DNA of 64,000 nt, taken from the NCBI GenBank assembly GCA_963678675.1, contig OY783194.1, positions 12,112,451-12,176,450 on the forward strand, read 5' to 3'. Of the stretch, positions 1 through 10,587 are shown piece by piece. How positions within the stretch are numbered: the stretch's first letter is position 1; every line of letters starts with the position of its first letter. The notes beneath the pieces are model-generated. The model saw nothing but the letters and a program-made list of their open reading frames with translations. It was not told where the DNA came from and made no database searches. This stretch comes from Xiphydria camelus (lineage: Eukaryota > Arthropoda > Insecta > Hymenoptera > Xiphydriidae). The position numbers and the translations under genes are program-made.

Positions 1-52
1 GTCAAATGTCAGGGAAATTCAAATACTTTCGTTTTATCCACGGGACATACTG
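1..52. mobile_element. Right end of a TA-flanked MITE (CAGTATGTCCC family)
   Basis: The first 52 bases match the right end of the complete copy at 20349-20745, including the terminal ATCCACGGGACATACTG followed by TA. The rest of the element lies outside the window. A TA target duplication points to a Tc1/mariner-type mobiliser. No coding capacity is visible. Confidence 0.75.
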
Positions 53-54
53 TA

Positions 55-450
55 TAGTACTAGAATTCACCTGTAAACTTCCTTTAATTTCATAGTAATA
101 CCAACCGCTAATATTAGAATCAAGAGAAATGAGCCAATCGAAAAATGTTAACCATTTTATGTGAAGTTTAAGATAAATTGATAGACTCTTTTGAATATTT
201 GTTTGCATCCCTTTCTAATCCTAGCCGAGTAATTCAAAAAGTGACAAATTTTTGTTAGAAGTCGTGTCGACCTCAATTTCAATTCATATTGAAAATTTCT
301 AAATCAAAAAACTGTTCTAGATAGGGGGCTAAAACTATCAAGTGGCAATGGCTATTGCGCCCCTATACGTGACTTCGTACCGGTATATCTCACAATCAGC
401 GAAAAGCAATCGTTTGACAGCGAATCGAAAAAGAATCGTAGAGAGAGATT
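55..450. other. Unannotated AT-rich DNA
   Basis: No gene, paired repeat or splice-consistent reading frame is visible. At 449-458 a short GA run is followed by ATTGATTGA, which resembles the 3' tail of the LINE family described below. It may be a tiny remnant of another insertion, but it is too short to be sure. Confidence 0.5.
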
Positions 451-470
451 GATTGACAAAGATTTTTTCT

Positions 471-590
471 CATGAAGAGAGAGAGAGAAAGAGGGGGTAG
501 AGAGAGGGGGAGAGGGAGAGAGTGGGGGAGAGATCGGCGGAGAGGGCGGGGGGGGGGGGAGAAGGGAGAGGGACAGGGAGAAAGGAAGAG
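471..590 (+). repeat. Purine-rich (GA/GGGA) low-complexity tract
   Basis: About 120 bases of almost pure purine with GA and GGGA runs, including a run of ten G. It directly abuts the 3' tail of the LINE copy at 591-2822. On the LINE's own strand it reads as a TC-rich tract. Open frames across it are low-complexity artefacts. Confidence 0.85.
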
Positions 591-868
591 ATTGATTGAT
601 AAGGAGTTTTATTGCCCAAAATTGGACAAAAATTGTCCAGCTGGACTGCAGGAATGGTCTTATAATATAGTAGTATGGAATAGAATAGTAATAATGATAA
701 ATTAGTATTAGCGGTTAACAAGAGTGCGCTCTCTCCTATCTGGTCTACAGATTTAATGCTAAGTAAAGTAAAAATAAAAATAAAATAATATAATTAATAT
801 GATAAAGATTGTAAATGAGGTAGATTATGGGCGTGAAGAGCATTAGCGACTCGAATTAATGTACAGAA

Positions 869-2821
869 TTATGAATGGACAGAATTGCCGTCAGAAATTT
901 CCAGTTGGTTGAGATGGTTTTTGAGTCCAGTTTTGAAGGAGGCAAGTGATGGTGCATCCTTTATGTCATCGGGTAGCAGACTCCATATGTGTGGGGCCGT
1001 TATTGCAAACGAATGCTTGTAGACATCAGTTCGATAGCTAGGTATTTGGAGCTGGTGATTGGACTGATTTCTTAAATGCCGTCTAGCGACATGAGAGAGC
1101 AACAAGTCCTTGAGAAAATGCGACTCCTCATGTAGGGCAACGTAAGTGAGGCTTGCCACTGCACGGCTCCTAGCATTTATTACTGACAGCCACCCTAATC
1201 GGTGACGAAAATTCGAGATGTGGAGATCGCGCGGCAAATTAAAGATGAATCTCAGTTCTTTGTTCATCAGGCTCTGTAGCTTCAGATCGAAAGTAGCTCC
1301 AGCCCCAAGGAGAGCAGCAGAACAATAGTTGATGTGCGGCAGCACAAGGACTGAGATTAAACATCTGCGGAGATTCTCATCAGTGTAGCTGCGAAGCTGG
1401 TATAGTCTGTAGAATACTCTGCCAACCTGCGAGGTGATATTGGACAGGTGTTGACGAAACATTAACTTGGAGTCAATTACTACTCCGAGGTTTCTGACTG
1501 ATGATTCGAACGGTATTCCAATGCCGCCCAAGCCCAGAGGCGGCAACGAGTCGAGATTAATGTTGTTGATTAGACGTTCATTTCCCAGGATAATAGCTTT
1601 GGTTTTGGTGAGATTGAGCTTGAGGCGATTTGTCGTCGCCCAATCGTGGATGGCAGCGATGTCTTGATTAAGCTCGTGGATGCATCTACTCAGGCTGGCA
1701 GGCTGACAAGTGGCGTAGATTTGCAGATCGTCGGCAAACAGTATTCACTTGGCATGTCGAATTACAGTTCCAATATCGTTAATGAAGAGCGAGAACAATA
1801 GCGGACCCAAAACAGATCCCTGAGGCACCCCCATGTTGGTGGAGACCCAATTAGTTATGGCACTGTTATTACCGAATTTCACCGCCTGCTGCCTACCTGT
1901 CAGATATGACAACATCCATTCACTGGCCCTGTCTGAGAATCCTATTTTCCACAGCTTACAGAGAAGCAACTCGTGGGGAACGGTGTCGAACCCCTTTGAG
2001 AAATAAAATAGTACAAGGATCGTGACCTGTCTTCCGTCCATACCATGTCTGACATCATTAAATAACACTGGTCAACAAAATTACATTTTTTTTCTGTTAC
2101 ACGAACCAGACCAGGTGATTCTTATAGATTTATGTGCGCTAAAAACGAATCTGACTCTCAAATTTGCGTATTACGTCAGGATTTTGAAATACTTGAGGTT
2201 AAATATACGAAAACGGGCGATTTTGGCCATATTTACGGGTCTATTACAATGAAACTAACAAATTTTTCTTAATTGCACTTACACCATTTGAAAGTGTCGT
2301 TTTTGAACTTTTCAATACATTACTTGATTGTTGATCATGTAGGTCCACCGCACCACGCGCCTGATACATTGAGGCGCGTGGGACGCGGTTGACCTAAACG
2401 ATCGACTTGTCGTACTGAAATTTGGCTTTGTAAAATCGTTTAGGAACAATCAAGTAATGTATTGAAAAGTTCAAAAACGACACTTTCAAATGCTGTAAGT
2501 GCAATTAAGAAAAATTTTTTAGTTTCATTGTAATCGACCCGTGAATATGGCCATTTTGGCCCGCCCGTTTTCGTATATTTAACCTCAAGTATTTCAAAAT
2601 CCTGACGTAATACGCAAATTTGAGAGTCAGATTCGTTTTTAGTGCACATAAATCTATAACAATCACCTGGTCTGGTTCGTGTAACAAAATCACTGTTGAC
2701 CAGTGTAATTTAACCAATGCTGTAATCGTGCTATAGCCTGGTCGGAAGCCACACTGCCATGGATCAAGAATGGAGTGGCACTTGATATAGTCCGATATTT
2801 GATTGAAAATAAGCTGCTCGA

Positions 2822-2822
<1 letters not shown>
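869..2822 (-). pseudogene. LINE ORF2 fragment: reverse transcriptase to C-terminus
   Basis: Minus-strand frames give, in order, ILDPWQCGFRPGYST (2720-2780), a DFSKAFDTVPH-like box (here YFSKGFDTVPH), GVPQGSVLGPLL, the catalytic FADD (1727-1738) and the C-terminal region with LPRDLH and a W-x-LP motif. These are the standard order of a Jockey/CR1-type RT and its thumb/C-terminal region. The gene is dead: it lacks the endonuclease and N-terminal RT, is split by the foldback at 2066-2705, and has an in-frame TGA just before FADD (about 1744-1749). FADD itself is preserved, unlike copy 2. No start codon is expected because the copy is 5'-truncated. Confidence 0.85.
2066..2705. mobile_element. 640-bp foldback MITE with TAA target duplication
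   Basis: Termini CACTGGTCAACA and TGTTGACCAGTG are inverted, and arms of about 265 bp (2066-2333 and 2440-2705) mirror each other. It interrupts the RT frame of LINE copy 1. Removing the element and one flanking TAA restores a continuous ALVKLFNDV coding stretch, which proves a 3-bp duplication (2063-2065 and 2706-2708). A TAA/TTA duplication is typical of PIF/Harbinger-type transposition. The short unpaired centre (2340-2435) is GC-richer. Non-autonomous. Confidence 0.85.

Positions 2823-2824
<2 letters not shown>

Positions 2825-2865
<41 letters not shown>
2825..2865 (+). repeat. (GA)n microsatellite
   Basis: About 20 uninterrupted GA units. The tract adjoins the 5' truncation point of LINE copy 1, so on the LINE's strand it is a (TC)n run immediately upstream of the insertion. 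Confidence 0.95.
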
Positions 2866-2866
<1 letters not shown>

Positions 2867-3940
2867 CCGACGTACGGCAAGAGATAAAGTTAAGAGAGGG
2901 CGAAAGAAGACCGTGAAGGACGGGTGCGGTGATCGTGACGTAACACCCGGCGCCTCTATCGGGATTGGCACTCCCATCCGCCAGAACGTCTGCAGTGTTC
3001 GCAATGGGAGGTGGGGTGCGCGCCGACTGTTGCGCCGGTGATGTAATGCGAGCGCCTTACCGGCAAGCAATTCATACTTTAACCAATCCACTTTCAGCTT
3101 AAAACGAGAGTCACTGGGTGTAGATACGTCTCATTCGTTCGGTTACTAGAGAAGAAGCGATTCGTGCTCGTCATTGTCAGTCTGATCGGCGGATCGCTAC
3201 ACTCGCTCGTCCTGCGTTTTAAACTAATCTTGACGGAGGAGTCGAGAGGATTAAGGAAGTTTTGGAAGCGCGTTGAACTTGCAGAGAGGAGAAATCCTTA
3301 TCACCCTTGTCCGGAAGTTTCAACGGTGGAAGTCGTTTCGATCTTTTCGCGCACAAAAGACGGGTTTACTGCGAATATTCTTTGCGGCAGAGAGGCGAGC
3401 CTATTGACAAGTTGAATATATCGAAAGGCACTCCACGAGGGAAAATGCGATGCACTAAAATAAATCTATCGGTAGTTGCTGCATGCGGCGTGACAGTTAT
3501 TATCAATGATGATATCTTTGATACTTTACTATCTAATATCACATATATTCAAATATCTAATATCACATAATATCACATAGTCTAGGACCAGTGCTTTCAA
3601 TCGAGCCTATGCAGCACCAAATCGATAAACAGGTTTTAGGGATATGATTCGTCGAAGATAAGCCTTGCTAATATTTAAGAAAAAAAATGTCACAGTCGTC
3701 TTCGTACCTTCAGGAGAAACTCGATGCCAACTGCAAAAAATCCGTCTGTTGCTTTTTCCGCTAGGCGACGCTAATAATCATATAAGGATCGATGCTATGA
3801 ATAATCATACAATATATCGGCTGATGTTATGAATGAATAACCTACTCTTGTTCCAATCACGGGATAAAATTTCCCTTTTTCTATATACCTATCCGCCAGT
3901 AGGTACGCGCGGCAATTGTTAGGCGGTAAATTCAAACTTA
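2866..3940. other. Unannotated, partly GC-richer DNA
   Basis: 2866-3060 is GC- and CpG-richer and 3060-3450 is balanced. The rest is AT-rich, with short ATATC direct repeats near 3536-3580. Short open frames such as 3164-3415 have no recognisable domain and no splice-consistent partner. I see no repeat pairing with the rest of the window, so this may be single-copy host DNA. Confidence 0.4.
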
Positions 3941-3941
3941 T

Positions 3942-4390
3942 GCAAATATGTCAAAAGTACCTAGTGAGAAATACGATAAACCGGAGGAAATTTAGGAGCG
4001 ATGTATAACGGATCGATCCTTCAGTTGTGATTATATTTATTATATAACCAAACAGCGCGAGTCGATAAATTATTTAAACAATAAATTTGGGCAAATATCT
4101 CAGAAAGAGAAACGGTGAAAGATGCGGTGAAACGGAGAAAATTTCAGGATTTCGTATAAGGGATTGAACTTTTAACTCTATTACCACACATAGTGAATCG
4201 ATAAATTGTTTAATTATTTGTTTAGACAAAAACTTTTGCAAATATCTTGAAACGGTAAGACATACGACGAAACGGAAAAAATATTGGAGTTTCGAAGGGA
4301 GTCAAACTTTAAATCGTATTAATATTACGGTAAAATTCAAATATTCTATACTAATTTAGGATTGCTATTCTATCGAGAAATAAGGAGCGG
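3942..4390 (+). repeat. Diverged tandem repeat, about 148-bp unit
   Basis: The anchor GCAAATAT recurs at 3942, 4091 and 4238 (spacing 149 and 147). Each unit then has a variable stretch with GAAACGG-like words, AAAATTT-like words and a TCAAACTTT-like end. Similar but more diverged units resume at 5413 and 5593 (spacing 180), so the foldback at 4617-5290 seems to lie inside an old array. The near-nucleosomal period resembles satellite DNA. Divergence is high and the copy number is small. Confidence 0.55.
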
Positions 4391-4616
4391 ATAAATGGAA
4401 TTCGACACAACAGTTCGCACCGTTTAATAGTATCACAGTCATAAATACCTCACCAATCTTTAGCTAATCCTAAGTTCTCCGAAACGGCATATTCCGGGAA
4501 TGTAAGCTGCGAACACCACGGTTTATACCTTTCCTGAAATCAATTATCGGACGGATCGTCGCGCGCCATCTAATGCAGTACCCGGCTTATCCAGGTACGA
4601 GAGAAAAAAAACAAAA

Positions 4617-5290
4617 CGAGTCTGCTAGTACTCGAGACACTGATATGTAAACATCTCGTGAGCGGTAACTATGGAACGGAAATGTGATTGGGATTTGTGA
4701 ATATTGGTATCTGTAATCGAAGTAATTTCAAACAATTTTAAATCTTATAACTGTAGACAAATATTTTTCATTTTCATTTTCATTTAATAATGCCGCGCTT
4801 GACACAATCGGCTTATGATAGCTAAAATAAATAAGTGAGTCGGAGTAGAGCCGATCGACGAGGAGTTACTCCGACTGCATGGCTCCGAGTACATGGCGAA
4901 CACCACTTCCATACAACATTGTTCTGCCAGATGTTTACACATCAATTATAAGTTAGAATGACTAATTGATGTGTAAATATCTGGCAGAACAATGTTGTAT
5001 GGAAGTGGTGTTCGCCATGTACAGCAAGTGAGTCGGAGTAACTCCTCGTTGATCGGCTCTACTCCGACTCACTTATTTATTTTAGCTATCATAAGCCGAT
5101 TGTGTCAAGCGCGGCATTATTAAATGAAAATGAAAATGAAAAATATTTTTCTGCAGTTATAAGATTTAAAATTGTTTGAAATTACTTCGATTACAGATAC
5201 CAATATTCACAAATCCCAATCACATTTCCGTTCCATAGTTACCGCTCACGAGATGTTTACACATCAGTGTCTCGAGTACTAGCAGACTCG
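4617..5290. mobile_element. Near-perfect foldback element
   Basis: The sequence starting CGAGTCTGCTAGTACTCG at 4617 returns inverted at 5290. Arms of about 330 bp (4617-4948 and 4963-5290) are almost identical and separated by a loop of about 14 bases. Inside each arm GAGTCGGAGTA makes a smaller internal inverted repeat. No coding capacity or clear target duplication is seen, since the flanks are A- and T-runs that extend the palindrome. Confidence 0.8.
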
Positions 5291-5412
5291 TTTTTTTTAT
5301 CAAGTTTTTACTATTGGTACTGTGTTTTGAATAACTTTAACTACTATGTTTGTTGTGTTTCACGCATAATAAAATTTTATGATAATACCCTATTGTTAAA
5401 CAATACAATTTT

Positions 5413-5680
5413 GCAAGTATCTCGGAAATGGTGGGAAATACAGCGAAATGAAGAATAGTTTGGAATCTGCGGGAAATACGACTAAATGGAGAAAATTTGA
5501 AGACTGCGCATAGACTTAAAGAGTCAAATGTTAAACCGTAAAAGTATTATTGAAGAATGCTAGTTAATAATTTATTTAAACAATGAATTGATGCAATCTT
5601 CTCGAAAATGATATTAAGTGGGTTAAAATAGGTGAAATTATGACAATGAAAAAATATATTGAATTGTCAGAAGATATGAA
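5413..5680 (+). repeat. Further diverged units of the 148-bp-type repeat
   Basis: GCAAGTATCTCGGAAATGG (5413) and GCAATCTTCTCGAAAATG (5593) resemble the units at 3942-4390, as do the intervening GAAATGGAGAAAATTTG-type words and the TTATTTAAACAATGAATT spacer, which mirrors 4070-4088. This suggests one array split by the foldback insertion. Confidence 0.45.
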
Positions 5681-6979
5681 AATTGAAAAGTCGGTCCATA
5701 AGTTATAAACGATTTTTAAAAAACTAGTGATATCCCCAAAATGTATATCAAAAATATAAAAAATACGGCAAGGACTAGGCGAGGCCACTTAAAAAAATAA
5801 TCCACTAATAATGGTGTCGACAAAAAGCTCAGCAACAATTCCACCCCGTGTTTCGCCCTCGTCCCCTTCTCCTCCAAAAAAAAATTCAGCTTAAAAGTAT
5901 TGATATTCGAATGTAGTACCAAGGGTCTATACTGAGTATATTTTTCAGGGTGGGCGATATAAGAGACGGATAAGTGCGGGTCCTTCACACATCTATCGCT
6001 CAACCTGCAAATCACTCGGTGAGGATTTTAATATACAGGGTCCGCCAGTGAAATGGGAAGATTTGAGGTGGGGTTTAGAGATCGTGAGTCAAGCCATATC
6101 AAGTCGGACTCGAAATTTCCACTAAATCGCGGATTTCGAAAATAATAACTCTATTACGAAGGGAGTATGGCACTTACGTTACCGTATTAATATTTCGTGA
6201 AAATTCCGTTATTTGTTAATGTTATTAACAATCAAACTTTGAAGCGCGATTAAAATGAAAAATCGTTTTCTCTTAATCTACTTTAGACAATTACTTAAAA
6301 TTTTGCACACTGATAAAGCAATGTCTACACTATCGAATAAATATTTGCTTGAGGTGAAATTGTTTTAAAAAATGAATTTTGCATTAATTTTTTTAAAACA
6401 ATTGCAATTTTTCATGCGTTCTTCACGCTATAAAAAAATGGAACTTACATACATTCATGCGGCAAACGTTGGCCTTTTATAATCTGCAAAGGGAACTTTG
6501 TACTTTTCCTCCATTCCGGAGATACGAAATTGTTTGTTACGCGGTGCGCTCGTAGATCGCGCGGCGCGCTCCGCTACTGGCATCCGCGGCATCTTGATGG
6601 CCGCGCAAACTTGAGCAAAAACCGTTTGAACTTGCATGAACATGATTTTCCGAGTTTGGCAAACATACACAGTTTTCTTGTCAGTTTACTGATGGTGCTC
6701 GTGCGGTATACTTGCGTAAAAACTATTCGGTGTTTCAATATCATTAAGTGAAAATGGTTCGACCGAAGGAATGTTGTAATCCTTTGAAAAAGAAAGGTCA
6801 TAATTGTGTTCGTCATAAGTTGTTCCTCGCGCGTTACCGCCAAGTGGAATAAAAAATTCGAAGAATACATTGATCGATATATTTGTCAGATATGTCGTAA
6901 AGACATGTATAATGATGTTAAAATTGCTTCAAATGTAGAAAATGAAGACCCAAGCACGAAGTGAGTTTACTAATTATTA

Positions 6980-7574
6980 CACAGGTTTACAAAAAAAAAA
7001 GTCCGGACTATTTGACCGGACCATGGTATTCCGAGGTATTTTTGCGTCCTGAATCCGATCCCGAGGTCATCTGAGCCCCATCACGTCAGAAAAATGAGAT
7101 TTCAAGGTCATTTAGAGGTTAAAATGACCATTTTTTGGAACTGGATCCGGGACAATTTCTCAAGCGACCTGTTGAGTTGGAGGGTAGCTGTTTAGGTCTT
7201 GAATACCTTCCAAACATTGGAATGGAGTCCTAAATCTCGACCGGGACTATCACAGAACCACCCCAGTGGATAAAATGTTGTCATGATCGTTGTATCTCGC
7301 GGATTACGATCTCCCTGTCAAGGCATCCAATTCCGGCGATCCGTTCACTGTGACAGTGGACCCAGCACTAACCGTAATGGCTTTAGAACCTTGGAGTCAT
7401 GCTCTGGGTGCTGCTCAGGGCAGTCCCATTTCCTTATTTATTTATTTCGAAATCTCGTTTTTCTGACGTGATGGGGCTCAGATGACCTCGGGATCGGATT
7501 CAGGACGCAAAAATACCTCGGAATACCATGGTTCGGTCAAATAGTCCGGACTTTTTTTTTGTTGTAAACCTGTG
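6980..7574. mobile_element. TTA-flanked MITE, short copy
   Basis: Ends CACAGGTTTACAAAAA and TTGTAAACCTGTG are inverted and flanked by TTA on both sides (6977-6979, 7575-7577). Subterminal inverted repeats of over 100 bp contain GTCCGGACTATTTGACCGG. A longer inverted copy lies at 27373-28305. This copy lacks about 340 internal bases, so it is a deletion derivative. The TTA duplication fits PIF/Harbinger-type transposition. No transposase is encoded. Confidence 0.9.
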
Positions 7575-7610
7575 TTATTTTTATATTTTATTGTATAATT
7601 AATTGCTATA

Positions 7611-7733
7611 CTGTAACACCTTCTTTAATAGTAAACCACGAATAAACTTCCAAGTAATTATAACTGTTCACTGTTCAAATCCAATATTTACATTCAGTTA
7701 AAAATTCAATTCGTTCCCTGGAAGGTATTACAG
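7611..7733. mobile_element. Tiny TA-flanked MITE
   Basis: CTGTAACACCTTC and GAAGGTATTACAG are inverted and flanked by TA. The pairing extends outward through ATTAATTGCTA on both sides. About 123 bp, non-coding, lying in the loop of the 6086-8646 foldback. Confidence 0.6.
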
Positions 7734-8716
7734 TATAGCAATTAATTATCGGTATTAACTATCTTGGGTCTTGGGTGCTTGGGTCTTCATTTTCTACATT
7801 TGAAGCAATTTTAACATCATTATACATGTCCTTACGACATATTTGACAAATATATCGATCAATGTATTCTTCGAATTTTTTATTCCACTTGGCAGTAACG
7901 CGCGAGGAACAACTTATGACGAACACAATTATGACCTTTCCTTTTCAAAGGATTACAACATTCCTTCGGTCGAACCATTTTCACTTAATGATATTGAAAC
8001 ACCGAATAGTTTTTAAGCAAGTATACCGCACGAGCACCATCAACAAACTGACAAGAAAACTGTCTATGTTTGCCAAACTCGGAAAATCATGTTCATGCAA
8101 GTTCAAACGGTTTTTGCTCAAGTTTGCGCGGCAATCAAGTTGCCGCGGACGCCAGTAGCGGAGCGCGCCGCGCGATCTACGAGCGCACCGCGTAACAAAC
8201 AATTTCGTATCTCCGGAATGGAGAAAAAGTACAAAGTTCTCTTTGCAGATTATAAAAGGCCAACGTTTGCCGCATGAATTGATGTAAGTTTCATTTTTTT
8301 ATAGCGTGAAGACCGCAAGAAAAATTGCAATTGTTTTAAAAAAATTAATGCAAAATACATTTTTTAAAACAATTTCACCTCAAGCAAATATTTATTCGAT
8401 AGTGTAAACATTGCTTTATCAGTGTGCAAAATTTCAAGTAATTGTCTAAAGTAGTTTAAGAGAAAACGATTTTTCATTTTAATTGCGCTTCAAAGTCTGA
8501 TTGTTAATAACATTAACAAATAACAGAATTTTCACGAAATATTAATACGGTAACGTAAGTGCCATATTCCCTTCGCAATAGAGTTATTATTTCCGAAATC
8601 CGCGATTTAGTGGAAATTTCGAGTCCGACTTGACATGGCTTGACTCTCGTATGGAAGTGGTGGGGATGAAGGTCGCCGGTTCCTTATCATCTGCATGATC
8701 TACCATTCAGTTTACA

Positions 8717-9183
8717 ATGGATTGTTGGACAGGTGAACAACGAGGCTACGCAGTTAAAGCGTATTATCAAAATGGCGAGAGTTTATGCAAACGCGACGTG
8801 ACTTTCGGCGGCATTTCAACATACCGCGCACACACTTTTTCAGCAGTACGGGGCAGCAAGCCACACTGCAAGAATTTCAATAAATGCTGTAAATGTTTTA
8901 CTCCCGGGGCGTATCATTTCTCGAAACGGGGATATCAGTTGGCCCCCTCGATCTCCCGACTTAACAGTCTGCGACTTCTTTTTATGGGGATACCTAAAAA
9001 CAAAAGTGTTTCGAACTAATCCACCCTGGACAATCCCAGTTCTCAAACAACGGATTCGCGATGATATTGCAGCAATACCTGTCAATACGCTGCGAAGAGT
9101 TATGTAAAACTTTCAGGCTCGATTCCAAGAATGCGTAAATGTCAACGGAGGACATTTGGCGGACGTAATCTTCAAAAATAGTA
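8717..9183 (+). pseudogene. Decayed mariner-like transposase (DUF4817 head, DDD tail)
   Basis: The 5' part reads MDCWTGEQRGYAVKAYYQNG, the helix-turn-helix head known in insects as DUF4817. From 8940 another frame gives WPPRSPDLTVCDFFLWGYLK, the block around the third catalytic Asp of the mariner/IS630 DD-D family, and continues to HLADVIFKN. The first two catalytic Asp residues and roughly half the protein are missing, so an internal deletion joins head and tail. The tail also has an in-frame TAA at 9105-9107. The gene cannot make active enzyme. The start ATG at 8717 fits the family's usual beginning. Confidence 0.8.
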
Positions 9184-9895
9184 TCTTATGTCATAAGGCG
9201 GTAATCCGAGGCATTTTCAACTGTGTTCAAGGCGTTGCACGAGGGATGGTGGGGGCCATCTTCCCACCATACCTCGTTCTATGACATGAATACAGTCTGA
9301 AAAATCCGAGGATTAAAGCCGAATGGCATATACTATTTTTCCTCACGAATGCCCATTTCGTCATCTTCTTCATTGTTGTTCGGGATAATGACGCTTTTTC
9401 TCTCCATATTTTGATTTTACACTTATAGGTTCGGTATACTATCGTGCGTCCATCAGTCGACTCGAATGAATCGATTCGATACGGTTAATTTCACGTTGCG
9501 ATCGTCAATTTGAAAAAGACCCACTTCGGACTAAGCAATCGCGCCAATCAGAGTGCAACAGTGTCAGCTGACGAAGTGAGATAGCTATACTCTGCTCATT
9601 TCACGTTCCGTTACTTCGACTAAGCATTCGCGTCAGTCCGAATAAAGTGATTTTAATACTCTACGGACTCCCAGTCGGTGTCACGCGGGAATAACGCCAT
9701 CTTACGGTCTAAAAGTAGACTGGAAAAGGCCTCGAAATGGACATGAGTGAGGAAAATAATTTTTTTACTATTGTAAACCAAATGGCTACTCTCTTTTACT
9801 TTCAATTAATATCTTACAAGTTATTAAAAAAATAATTCTTTGACAATAAAATCATGTAGGAAATCTTCCCGTTTCACTGGCGGACCCTGTACTTA

Positions 9896-10158
9896 CCATT
9901 TCGTCGCTGCCGTGGAAAAAACTTCTGTGCTGAAATGTAAATTTTACAGGAGAGCAAAAAAACATTTTACCGTTGACATTTTCGAACTCAGTGTACATAG
10001 AAGGTTTTATATTTTAAAAATATAAATAAAGGAACAAATATATCACATAAGATATTTTTCCACAAGGTGAATACACTAATTCGCCGTCAGATTACTAAAA
10101 AACCCTACTTTCATAGAAATGTGCACATAGGAGATTTTTCCACGGCAGCGACAATTTC
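9896..10158. mobile_element. Short MITE between mariner and outer foldback arm
   Basis: CGTCGCTGCCGTGGAAAAA near 9901 returns inverted as TTTTTCCACGGCAGCGACA near 10134-10153. TTA borders both sides of the paired region. Non-coding, about 260 bp. The boundary assignment is approximate. Confidence 0.55.
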
Positions 10159-10587
10159 TTACTCTGTATTTGCTTACCTCTGTATTTTTCAATTATTAGA
10201 ACCATATTCATAATAATATTCACCAATTTCTTCAGGTACAGGCCTGCCAAGTAGAATTTTGAACATTGGTAGCCTGCTTTGGTATAGTCATTTTCTATTT
10301 CGATCTCGGTTACTTTCGTTGGGCTTAATTACACCAAGTGATTTGCAGGTTGGGCGACAGGAGATGTGTGAAGGATTAATCGAAGTTCTCACTCGCACTT
10401 ATACGTCTCTTATATTGTCCACCCTGAAGAATATATTTGGTTTAGGCCCTTGACACTACATTTGGATATTAATACATTTTTAAGTAAATTTTTTTGGGGG
10501 AGGAGGAGGGGTCGAGGGCGAAACACGGGGTGGAATTGTTGCTGAGCTTTTGCTGACACCATTATTAGTGGATTATTTTTTAAGTGG

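Larger units (their letters stand above)
591..2822 (-). mobile_element. 5'-truncated non-LTR retrotransposon (LINE), copy 1
   Basis: Read on the minus strand, the element starts inside the reverse transcriptase and ends in a non-coding 3' region with GGGCAATAAA followed by TATCAATCAATC, the same type of tail as copy 2 at 14673-19331. Both ends sit in TC-rich simple sequence on the LINE's strand: (TC)n at 2825-2865 and the pyrimidine tract at 471-590. It carries a 640-bp foldback at 2066-2705. The frame similarity to copy 2 shows one family. Jockey/CR1 superfamily is likely; the exact clade is not resolved. Confidence 0.85.
6086..8646. mobile_element. Long foldback element (arms about 870 bp) with gene 5' ends in both arms
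   Basis: GAGTCAAGCCATATCAAGTC at 6086 returns inverted at 8646, flanked by TCGT on both sides (6082-6085, 8647-8650). The left arm runs to about 6960 and the right from about 7770. Each arm carries the same inward-facing reading frame. On the left it starts with ATG at 6754, contains CCNPLKKKGHNC, has a frameshift near 6845, continues to ICQICRKDMYND and ends at a splice-donor-like AAG/GTGAGT at 6958-6966. The right arm carries the same frameshift, so the lesion predates the inverted duplication. The encoded family is not recognised. The centre holds two MITEs. Confidence 0.75.
6036..9889 (+). mobile_element. Mariner/Tc1-type element with nested foldback
   Basis: Termini CAGGGTCCGCCAGTGAAA and its inverse are flanked by TA on both sides (6034-6035, 9890-9891). 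After removing the foldback at 6086-8646 and its 4-bp duplication, about 1.29 kb remain, the usual size of a mariner. The remaining DNA encodes a decayed transposase (8717-9183) on the plus strand, followed by about 700 bp of non-coding DNA to the right end. Confidence 0.8.
5785..10587. mobile_element. Outer foldback element enclosing a nest of insertions
   Basis: CCACTTAAAAAAATAATCC at 5785 returns inverted as GGATTATTTTTTAAGTGG ending at 10587. Arms of about 240-260 bp (5785-6027 and 10332-10587) share the segments around TTCGCCCTCG, GTGTGAAGGA and CAAATCACTYGGTG. Between them lie the mariner at 6036-9889, a MITE at 9896-10158 and about 170 bp of spacer. No target duplication is evident. 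Confidence 0.65.

Noticed and set aside
472..721. Frames on both strands over the purine-rich tract
   Set aside because: Low-complexity Arg/Glu or Ser/Pro/Leu translations without any motif.
6530..8202. Paired frames of 73 and 98 codons on opposite strands
   Set aside because: They are the two mirror-image arms of the foldback; the frames are antisense to the inward-facing exon described there.
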